The position numbers and the translations under genes are program-made. The notes under the pieces were generated by a model, which had not been told where the DNA came from, did no database searches, and saw only the letters and a list, made by a program, of their open reading frames with translations. A stretch of 5,564 nt of DNA, from positions 1 through 5,564 of the forward strand of contig JASLXP010000165.1 in assembly GCA_030740295.1 (NCBI GenBank), given 5' to 3'. This stretch comes from Planctomycetota bacterium. GTDB lineage: Bacteria > Planctomycetota > PUPC01 > JACPCR01. Shown piece by piece: positions 1-5,564 of the stretch; within the stretch, counting starts at the first letter, position 1; each line of letters starts with the position of its first letter.

Positions 1-117
1 GTTGAGGTCGTCGACTGCGATGAAGAGGACATTGGGCCGACCTGCCGCGACGGCAGTTGTCACCATCAAGAGAAACGGAAGCCAGCTGATGAATTTTTTA
101 ATTTTGGTTTCTAGGAT
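1..117 (-). CDS. N-terminus of a secreted sulfatase (partial, runs off left edge; start unusual)
   Basis: The frame ending at position 1 encodes a signal-peptide-like stretch (KIKKFISWLPFLLMVTTAVA) and then AGRPNVLFIAVDDLN. The latter is the classic N-terminus of the formylglycine-dependent sulfatase family, where the Asp pair helps bind the active-site calcium. The Cys/Ser maturation motif (CxPxR type) lies outside the window. The frame opens after TAA 135-133. Before the hydrophobic core no ATG, GTG or TTG exists in this frame. Candidates are CTG 132, ATA 126, ATC 117 (GGAG at 130-127, nine bases upstream) and ATT 102, or TTG 69/ATG 66, which would remove the basic part of the signal peptide. 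The boundary given assumes ATC 117 and is uncertain. It follows the cytochrome gene in the same direction with no terminator seen, so it is probably in the same operon. Confidence 0.72.
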   Translation of the reverse strand, partial: MLETKIKKFISWLPFLLMVTTAVAAGRPNVLFIAVDDLN

Positions 118-198
118 ATTTTTTATCTCCAGTTACTTCTCAGTTGGGCAGAGTTTCGACAGTGCGTGAAATGCGCTTCAAAGCCACTCGATGAGATA

Positions 199-2652
199 TC
201 AAGACCTGAAATACGCGTTCAGGATCTCGGCGAGGATGTCTCGCACGCGGTGTCCGTCCTTTGCTGTTTTGTCGAGGATGGTCTCAATTGTTTTCATGTC
301 ATAAATATTCGTATCCCGGCCTATTGTAAACGCGATCAGGTTTCGGGTAAAAGAGCGGGCCATGGTTTCGTGCGCGGTGCTTAACTTTGCAGTCAGATTC
401 TGCTTGGCCTCATTGTTTGCTGTTCCCGTCATCCGTCCGATCGTGTCGTAATCATTTACGGCAAACGCAATGGGATCCAACGCCTCATGACAGCTTCTGC
501 ATGACTTGTGCTCTATATTGGCTTCGGTCCGCTGCTCGAACGTCAGCGTTTCGGCATTGGCAATGAATAGCTCGGCATTGATGTCGCCCGGAGCTTCCCG
601 GAGGTCGTGGCCGAAAACATTTGCGAGAATCCATTTTGCCCGGCGGAAGGGTCGCGGATCTACTCCGTCTGACTGGGCGACAAAGAAATTCGCCTGATGC
701 AGCAAGCCGCCTGCTCCCGGGGTTTTTACCAACTTAGGCTTGTACCGCTTCAGCCCCTGTTCAGACATGCCATAAAAACTGCCCATGGCGGCGGTCAAAA
801 CCCGGTAGTCAGAAGTAAAGAGTTCGGCGACCGACCGGTTCTTATCAAACAGGACAGACATGTAGTCGATGGTTTCCTTTTCGAATGGCAGCTTCAGCTC
901 CACCTCTGAAAACTTTTTTTCGTCCAGTTGGGTTCTGTTCTCGAGCCAATACTTCGCGAAGATAGTCAGGAAGTCCTTGAATCCAGGACGCTTGATTATT
1001 TTATCGGTAAAGTCTCGAGCAGTCATCTGTCCCGCTTGAAACTGAGTATAATCGGCCTTGAATGACGCGTCTGGATGTTTCTTCAACAACGAATAGGAGA
1101 CAAACCGGGCGCGGGCAGTGGGGGCGTTCCTGTCAAATCGAATATAAAGTTGATCCTGGGACATGCTGATCCATTTTAATGTCTCAACGTACTTTTGTTC
1201 CGGGGTCAGCGACTTGTCTAAACCGTCATGCACCGCCAACAATTCTGCAGCACGGTCAGCGAGCGAAAGTTCGCTAAGCAGTTGATTCAATTTTTGCTTG
1301 AGCGCAGCGGCCGGTTCGCCAGCGGTGAGTTGATACGAATTGTAGGGCGCTGGACCCGAGATGCGCTTCAGCAGCAGCTTGCTGTCGATCGCAATGTGAG
1401 GAAGCGGATAGGCATCACGCTTATATTCTTTCGAATTGTGCTTGCCCAGGCTCAAACGATTAAGACGGGCAAAAATCGGGCCGTTTACGAAATCCATCTC
1501 AATCTGGCCCGGAGTCGTCAGCTCGAACTCACATTGATACTCCTTCTTTACATCGTCCTCAATTTCGAAATAGTGCAGCAGCTTTCCGCTTTTTGAGTTC
1601 GCCTTAAGGCTGCCGCGCCGGCTGTGGTTGATCCCGTTATGCCGAATGGCCAGGCCGGCCTTGGCATGATGCAACTCCCGGAAACTACCTACCTCTTTCT
1701 TGCTGTCTTTTGCTTCTGCCTCGGCAACCTTTTTGACAAGCTCCCGGTTCAACATTCGAGCCGAAAAAGTGAGCCTGTATCTGCCTGCGGGAAGATTGAC
1801 ACCATACTCTTTGCAGGCGAGCCTTGTGGCGCCGCGCTTTCTCACCAGGATCTGGTCAATGTTTTCCGTTTCCCGAATATGCTTCCAGAACGCGTCCGCA
1901 ACTTTCCTGTTTTCCTGTTTCAGGACACTTTCTTTTTCTTTGTCATTGAGGGCCTGCCTAGCTTCTTTTGTGTGCGGTACCGTCGGCTCTCGATGCACGT
2001 AAGCCTGATAAACGGCGGGAACCCGTTGTTCACTGGTGAACGTGGTGACGAAGCGCAGTTCAAACGCTGTCTGGTCTTTGTATTTTTTGTTTAGACTTGA
2101 GATCGCACTGAATCCGTTTGCAACCGTGCGGTCGAGCACGAGATCAAGACTGGATTCAATCTCGCGCATATAGGCGGAGGACATGAGGCTCGGCGAATCT
2201 ACTGTGGGATACGAAGAGTCTATGTTTTCGAGAAAATACAGGTTCTCGAAGGGATCGTATATTTCCAGGTCCAGGCCAAAGAGTTTCGAGCTGGTATTGG
2301 CAATTTCAAAAGGCGTAAGCAAGCGTTCCTGGATGTCCCCGCGATCTAATTTGGCGTATACCGCTTTAGCCACCGCCTTACGTTGTGAATCGCTTAGCGT
2401 GTATTTGCTGTCATCCGGGGGCATTTCTTTTTCGCGAATTTGATCGAGCATGGCAACCCAGTCGCCGGCATGTTTCTCCTGGATTCCATCTTTCAAGACG
2501 GACGTAATATTAAAACTGCCTTTCACGACCTTCTTGCCATCCTTAATGCCGCCGTGACAAGCCACACAATTCTGACGCAAGGCGTCGAGTTCGCTGGCGG
2601 TTGCCAAGGTGCCGATTAACAGACCGCAAAAGACTGTGATGAGTTTAAACAT
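199..2652 (-). CDS. Secreted planctomycete-type cytochrome c protein (DUF1587/DUF1595/DUF1592/DUF1588/DUF1585)
   Basis: The protein has 817 residues and an intact frame. A Sec signal peptide covers about 1-19 (MFKLITVFCGLLIGTLATAS), giving a periplasmic or exported product. A small cytochrome c domain follows, with haem motif CVACH (29-33) and a likely axial Met in EMPPDD (76-81). Residues 111-131 (LLTPFEIANTSSKLFGLDLEI) fit DUF1587. A charged, beta-rich insert covers about 270-420 (for example PAGRYRLTFSARM, 288-300) and looks like a beta-sandwich. The region 445-505, ending SQDQLYIRF, is a weak DUF1595. About 510-630 fits DUF1592, ending SDYRVLTAAMGSFYGMSEQ. Residues 648-745 fit DUF1588, with GLLHQANFFVAQSDGVDPRP and a second motif CRSCHEALDPIAFAVNDYDTIGR (718-740). 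The tail VRDILAEILNAYF is DUF1585. The family pairs with DUF1552; electron transfer is presumed, but substrate and partner are unknown. The AAGGA at 2663-2659 fixes the start. Confidence 0.88.
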   Translation of the reverse strand: MFKLITVFCGLLIGTLATASELDALRQNCVACHGGIKDGKKVVKGSFNITSVLKDGIQEKHAGDWVAMLDQIREKEMPPDDSKYTLSDSQRKAVAKAVYAKLDRGDIQERLLTPFEIANTSSKLFGLDLEIYDPFENLYFLENIDSSYPTVDSPSLMSSAYMREIESSLDLVLDRTVANGFSAISSLNKKYKDQTAFELRFVTTFTSEQRVPAVYQAYVHREPTVPHTKEARQALNDKEKESVLKQENRKVADAFWKHIRETENIDQILVRKRGATRLACKEYGVNLPAGRYRLTFSARMLNRELVKKVAEAEAKDSKKEVGSFRELHHAKAGLAIRHNGINHSRRGSLKANSKSGKLLHYFEIEDDVKKEYQCEFELTTPGQIEMDFVNGPIFARLNRLSLGKHNSKEYKRDAYPLPHIAIDSKLLLKRISGPAPYNSYQLTAGEPAAALKQKLNQLLSELSLADRAAELLAVHDGLDKSLTPEQKYVETLKWISMSQDQLYIRFDRNAPTARARFVSYSLLKKHPDASFKADYTQFQAGQMTARDFTDKIIKRPGFKDFLTIFAKYWLENRTQLDEKKFSEVELKLPFEKETIDYMSVLFDKNRSVAELFTSDYRVLTAAMGSFYGMSEQGLKRYKPKLVKTPGAGGLLHQANFFVAQSDGVDPRPFRRAKWILANVFGHDLREAPGDINAELFIANAETLTFEQRTEANIEHKSCRSCHEALDPIAFAVNDYDTIGRMTGTANNEAKQNLTAKLSTAHETMARSFTRNLIAFTIGRDTNIYDMKTIETILDKTAKDGHRVRDILAEILNAYFRS

Positions 2653-2658
2653 GCTAGA

Positions 2659-2663
2659 TCCTT
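2659..2663 (-). promoter_or_regulatory. Ribosome-binding site of the DUF1592 cytochrome gene
   Basis: AAGGA lies 6 nt before ATG 2652, and its first two bases are part of the TAA stop of the DUF1552 gene. This fixes the start of the cytochrome gene and indicates coupled translation. Confidence 0.75.
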
Positions 2664-3885
2664 AGGTTATTAGGCGGTTCAAATTACCCTGGTGACCGGA
2701 AAAATTATTCAGGTCGATACCCATTTGGTTCAGGATCGAGACGTACAGATGTGATAAAGGATAACGCATCGTATCGCCTTCTTTACACTCGATCAATCCC
2801 TGGTGATTGAAGCCGCCCCCGGCCAGTATTGTCGGAAGGTATTCTCTGCTGTGGCCGCCGGGGCTTGAAAACGCTCCCATAAAGAGAACGATCGTGTCGT
2901 CCAGGAGCTTATCCGTTTTCAGGGAAGTCATGAACCCGACCAGGCAATCCATGAAATGCTGTTCCAGGCCTAACATGCCTTTATAAATGTCGGGTGATTC
3001 ATGGGCGCGATGGCCCAGCGCGTGGTAGCCAAGCTGGACGCCATAATCCGTCTTGTCTACGAATGGCGGTGAAGCGACAAATACCTGGCCGCGATTGTGC
3101 TGGATGGCGAGCTTGATCATTTCCAGATGCTGTGAAAATGGGTCCATCACGCCTCGGCCGTGGTGATCGGTAAGGTGCAGTTTGGTGTCGAAGGGTACTT
3201 CCGGTATTGGTTTGCGTGCCCATTCCAAGTCCGTGGCCAGAGCCCTCTCGTGTTCATCCATGGATGCGACGTAGGCCGCTCGGCTTTTCTGGGGCAGGGA
3301 TTGGCGCATGGCTCGCACGGACTGAAGTTTTTTCGCAAGCTGCTCAGTGGGTGTCTGGCCAAAGAGGTGATTGTAGATCGCTTCCGGGCCGGCCTCATGC
3401 AATGTCGGTACGGCTCGGCTGTCCTTGTTCCATACAATGGTTTTGTTCCCGATATGGACACTCTTGTAGCGGGTGGTTTGCTGCAGGTGCTCGCTGGCGA
3501 GCTGATCCAGACTTATGAAAGGACCATTTAGCTGATTCTTGTTGCAGGTCAGAATGCCGCGACCGCCGTTATGTCCCCGGTCGATTTCGGGCTGCATGAT
3601 GTTCTTGAACACCGTCAGGTCGTTGTAGTGACCCTTGAGCCGCGCCAGCAGGGGTGACTTGTCAAGGTCGTCACCCTTGGGGTGGAAGGTGTGGCGATTG
3701 TAGCCGAGCATGTTCACGATGATGACCAGGTTCTTCGGCGTTCCCACAGGTGTCTTTGTTGCAGGACTGCCGTTGGCGGCCAACACGTCAAGCGGTCCCA
3801 TCGCCCCAAGGGCGCCAACCCCGACCAGGGATTTCAGAACGTCTCTACGATTCATCGGATTCTGGCTGTTTTTTTTCGGTTTCAT
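2662..3885 (-). CDS. DUF1552 family protein with twin-arginine signal
   Basis: This 407-residue protein matches the DUF1552 family (Pfam name HXXSHH), whose biochemical role is not established and which usually accompanies DUF1592-type cytochrome proteins. The N-terminus has a Tat-like signal, NRRDVLKSLVGVGALGAMG (12-30), with cleavage likely near LAA-N at 37, so export in the folded state is predicted. Family landmarks are PKNLVIIVNMLGYNRHTFHP (50-69), RGHNGGRG (103-110), KLLDDTIVLFMGAFSSPGGH (326-345), YLPTILAGGG (349-358) and the C-terminal LSHLYVSILNQMGIDLNNFSG (377-397). The region where the HxxSHH motif is expected reads YHALGHRAHESPD (287-299), so two motif positions differ: Ser is Gly and the last His is Arg. 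The start overlaps the FecR stop by 4 nt (ATGA) and the next gene begins 9 nt downstream, implying translational coupling. Length is in the family range or slightly short, and no frame break is seen. Confidence 0.87.
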   Translation of the reverse strand: MKPKKNSQNPMNRRDVLKSLVGVGALGAMGPLDVLAANGSPATKTPVGTPKNLVIIVNMLGYNRHTFHPKGDDLDKSPLLARLKGHYNDLTVFKNIMQPEIDRGHNGGRGILTCNKNQLNGPFISLDQLASEHLQQTTRYKSVHIGNKTIVWNKDSRAVPTLHEAGPEAIYNHLFGQTPTEQLAKKLQSVRAMRQSLPQKSRAAYVASMDEHERALATDLEWARKPIPEVPFDTKLHLTDHHGRGVMDPFSQHLEMIKLAIQHNRGQVFVASPPFVDKTDYGVQLGYHALGHRAHESPDIYKGMLGLEQHFMDCLVGFMTSLKTDKLLDDTIVLFMGAFSSPGGHSREYLPTILAGGGFNHQGLIECKEGDTMRYPLSHLYVSILNQMGIDLNNFSGHQGNLNRLIT

Positions 3886-5465
3886 TTCCCACCTTTCTCT
3901 TGGTTTGAGTTGTCATGTTCGCGCAGTTCGATAATTTGGATAGCTGAAATAACACTGCTCCCGCCGCTTGGCTTAGGTGAACGTTCTCGATCTTTCGCAG
4001 TCAGAATAGTCAAATACTGGTCGGGCCCCGTGATTTCGACGTCCGTGACCACGTGCGTCTGCCCGTTCACCCAGATTGCGGCATCCGGATCGGAGAGTAC
4101 CTCGTGGTAAAAGACTTCGCCCGAATCCCAATCCGATTCGCCTGCGGCGATAACGGCTCTGTACGCCTTGGACACGAGAAAATTGCCCCACTTTTCGTGA
4201 TCAAGCACACTCCGGCCGACCAGGAAAACTCGATACGTTCCTTTCGGCATTCCGCGAAGCCGCAGGCCGACGCCTCCTCTACCACCGAGATAATCTTTGC
4301 ACAGCGGCGTATCGAATACCCCTCTTGTTGACGACACCGCCCCCTTCGAAAGGTGCGGTTGACGATCCCAGAAAAAAACCCCCTTTTCTTGCCGGCCATA
4401 ATCTATTTCGATCTTACAAGGCGCTATCGTTCCATCGCTCATAATGAAAACACCCGCCTGGTCGCCATTGATGGGGTTCCAGAAAACCTCGCGTTGGTCC
4501 ATGAGACCCGCGGCCTGGGCTGGAGCTTCCGCGCCCTGATATGTGCCGGCCTTCGATCCACAATCGAACTGGATACGCAGCGGTTGCTCGCGCCACAATG
4601 AAACGGCCCGAAGCGACTCGAACGCCGGTCCATTGAAAACCGTTGGAGTGATACCGGGTTGATCCGGGTCAAGCCTCACGGCCTCCGCTTCACCTAGTCG
4701 TTCCCGGACAACAACCTTCGCGTCGGCGCCTTTGATCCCGATTTCCACCTCGCCTTCGAGGACATGAACGTCCACGGCGCCATCTTCGCTGACGACCATA
4801 GCGAATTCCGTCCCCAGATCGACCACTTCCGACGTACGAGTGTTTACCTTGAAGTGCCCGATCTGGGCCGGTGCCAGCACGACCAGCTTGCCCTTTTCGA
4901 CAAAACACTGCTCTTCGGAAATGATTCTCAATGCCGCCGGGCCCTCCAACGAAAGTTTCGCACCATTCAAGAACACAAGCTGCACAACGCCCTGCTCCAG
5001 GCGAATCCATTCATCCTGTAGTTCATCGAAATGCCTCAGGGGGCGTTGCCTGGCGGACCACCGCACGTCACCGACAAGTCTGAGCACGGCCAACCCTTCA
5101 TTATTCTCTGCAGGAACAGCGTTCTCCGGCGAGGAAGATCGAGCCGTTTCGGAGCGGTCAAAAGGCTGCCCCCGGAATATGTGGCTGAGCAGGACGCCGA
5201 TGAATACGAGCGCAGCCGCGGCCGCCCAAGGACGCCAATCTTTGATGGCCAAGCCGGTCCGTACCTCCGCTCGTTCCACCTCTTCAAAAAGCACTTCGCC
5301 CGAAGCAAGTCGGTCGTCAACCGCCAGGTAGTCGCAATAAATCCTGCGAGCCTCCGGATGATCACGCAGAATTTCATCCAACTCATTGAATTCCTTTTCC
5401 GTAATCGAGTCGTCGGACAGTATCCCCAGCAGTTCTTCGAGCCGGGTCCGGGATTCATTCTTCAT
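3882..5465 (-). CDS. FecR-domain transmembrane anti-sigma/sensor protein with C-terminal beta-rich domain
   Basis: The protein has 527 residues from ATG 5465. Residues 1-75 are acidic, helical and cytoplasmic in character, with LDEILRDHPEARRIYCDYL typical of the N-terminal part of planctomycete/verrucomicrobial FecR proteins. One membrane span covers about 79-97 (WRPWAAAAALVFIGVLLSHI). A Ser/Glu/Asn-rich linker follows to about 123. The FecR domain is about 125-265, with the signature VVDLGTEFAMVV then VDVHVLEGEVEI (215-242). Residues 295-515 form a separate beta-rich domain beginning RIQFDCGSKAGTYQGAEAPA and ending SAIQIIEL. From memory this resembles a beta-sandwich domain common in secreted verrucomicrobial proteins and possibly glycan-binding; that is inference. 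By family knowledge it should hold or transmit a signal to the upstream sigma factor. The ATG was chosen because it overlaps the sigma stop codon and gives a family-like N-terminus. An in-frame TTG at 5504 with GGGAGGT nine bases upstream is the alternative (540 residues). The gene end overlaps the DUF1552 start by 4 nt. Confidence 0.87.
   Translation of the reverse strand: MKNESRTRLEELLGILSDDSITEKEFNELDEILRDHPEARRIYCDYLAVDDRLASGEVLFEEVERAEVRTGLAIKDWRPWAAAAALVFIGVLLSHIFRGQPFDRSETARSSSPENAVPAENNEGLAVLRLVGDVRWSARQRPLRHFDELQDEWIRLEQGVVQLVFLNGAKLSLEGPAALRIISEEQCFVEKGKLVVLAPAQIGHFKVNTRTSEVVDLGTEFAMVVSEDGAVDVHVLEGEVEIGIKGADAKVVVRERLGEAEAVRLDPDQPGITPTVFNGPAFESLRAVSLWREQPLRIQFDCGSKAGTYQGAEAPAQAAGLMDQREVFWNPINGDQAGVFIMSDGTIAPCKIEIDYGRQEKGVFFWDRQPHLSKGAVSSTRGVFDTPLCKDYLGGRGGVGLRLRGMPKGTYRVFLVGRSVLDHEKWGNFLVSKAYRAVIAAGESDWDSGEVFYHEVLSDPDAAIWVNGQTHVVTDVEITGPDQYLTILTAKDRERSPKPSGGSSVISAIQIIELREHDNSNQEKGGK
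3886..3896 (-). promoter_or_regulatory. Ribosome-binding site of the DUF1552 gene
   Basis: AAAGGTGGGAA lies directly before ATG 3885, within the last codons of the FecR gene. The AAGG core is 6 nt from the start codon. Together with the ATGA overlap it supports M1 over M11 (ATG at 3855), which has no purine-rich leader. Confidence 0.7.
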
Positions 5466-5564
5466 TACGCCCCACCCGCCCGCCCCCTGCGGTTCGAGAT
5501 GCAAACCGGAAGCACCTCCCTGATCCGTTTAATCCGGTTGTAATAAAAAAAGAAGCTCAAACCA
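5465..5564 (-). CDS. C-terminal end of a probable ECF sigma factor (partial, runs off right edge)
   Basis: The frame beginning at 5563 on the minus strand is open for 32 codons and stops at TAA 5467-5465. It contains YYNRIKRIREVLPVCISNRR, which resembles the last helix of region 4.2 in the ECF sigma factors of planctomycetes and verrucomicrobia (commonly an RIRKAL-x-x-C-[IV] type ending). The other two frames stop early here. Its stop codon overlaps the ATG of the FecR gene (TAATG), the usual layout for a sigma and anti-sigma pair. The final RRGRAGGA lies beyond the normal family end and is encoded by a G-rich tract. A run of seven T on the coding strand lies in the FFF codons, so a sequencing indel there cannot be excluded. 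Only the tail is visible, so the assignment rests on a short motif and on context. Confidence 0.6.
   Translation of the reverse strand, partial: GLSFFFYYNRIKRIREVLPVCISNRRGRAGGA
5470..5487 (-). promoter_or_regulatory. G-quadruplex motif overlapping the FecR ribosome-binding region
   Basis: On the coding strand the tract reads GGGGG-C-GGG-C-GGG-T-GGGG: four runs of at least three G separated by single bases. Single-base loops belong to the most stable parallel G-quadruplex class. The last G-run ends five bases before the FecR ATG and includes the only Shine-Dalgarno-like sequence (GGTGGGG) for that start. The tract also encodes the last residues of the sigma factor. Whether it folds in the mRNA, and whether this affects sigma to FecR coupling, is inference. 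Confidence 0.5.

Noticed and set aside
121..198. Possible terminator hairpin between the cytochrome and sulfatase genes
   Set aside because: Only a 3-5 bp CTC/GAG pairing around TGCCCAACT is visible, with no following T-run on the coding strand.
1624..2094. 156-codon plus-strand open frame opposite the cytochrome gene
   Set aside because: Low-complexity Phe/Leu-rich translation caused by the Lys/Glu-rich codons on the other strand; no family features or ribosome-binding site.
2620..2652. Cys9 of the cytochrome protein as a lipoprotein anchor
   Set aside because: The preceding residues TVF do not fit a lipobox, the n-region plus core would be too short, and a normal Sec cleavage site occurs near residue 19.
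3160..3531. Overlapping open frames of about 100-123 codons on both strands inside the DUF1552 gene
   Set aside because: The DUF1552 reading frame is supported by family motifs throughout; the others are out-of-frame translations of the same DNA.
5463..5504. TTG 5504 as the FecR start codon, with GGGAGGT at good spacing
   Set aside because: It would add 13 unusual residues (HLEPQGAGGWGV) and a 40-nt overlap with the sigma gene. ATG 5465 overlaps the sigma stop and gives a family-like N-terminus. It stays a possible alternative because its Shine-Dalgarno is the better one.
5031..5543. 170-codon plus-strand open frame opposite the FecR gene
   Set aside because: It lies wholly antisense to a well-supported gene, has no recognisable domain and has arginine/proline-rich composition typical of a shadow frame.

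Overview
The window looks like a piece of a chromosome from the Planctomycetes-Verrucomicrobia group, more likely Verrucomicrobia or a related lineage. The grounds are family content, not a database search. A DUF1552 protein sits beside a DUF1587/DUF1592/DUF1588/DUF1585 'planctomycete-type' cytochrome c protein, next to a FecR-domain membrane protein and a secreted sulfatase, a combination typical of that group. Base composition is moderate (about half G+C by eye). No RNA gene, mobile element, CRISPR array or intrinsic terminator was seen.

All genes lie on the minus strand and read from the right edge to the left edge. In transcription order they are: (1) 5564-5465, the last 32 codons of a gene that looks like an ECF sigma factor; (2) 5465-3882, a FecR-type transmembrane anti-sigma-like protein with a large C-terminal beta-rich sensor-like domain; (3) 3885-2662, a DUF1552 protein with a twin-arginine signal; (4) 2652-199, an 817-residue secreted protein with two CxxCH haem-binding motifs and the DUF1592 family layout; (5) the 5' end of a sulfatase running off the left edge. 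The junctions are very tight: a 1-nt TAATG overlap, a 4-nt ATGA overlap and a 9-nt gap with the Shine-Dalgarno overlapping the previous stop. Only the last gap (about 70-130 nt, depending on the sulfatase start) has room, and it shows no terminator. This is most simply one operon.

A working model, which is inference: the FecR protein senses an extracytoplasmic signal, perhaps a glycan, through its C-terminal domain and controls the co-encoded sigma factor. The regulon includes the operon's own exported enzymes: a multi-domain cytochrome c protein, its usual DUF1552 partner and a sulfatase. That is consistent with breakdown of a sulfated polysaccharide.

The points most worth checking are a four-tract G-quadruplex motif with single-base loops just upstream of the FecR start codon, the absence of any ATG/GTG/TTG codon ahead of the sulfatase signal peptide, and a degenerate HxxSHH motif in the DUF1552 protein.
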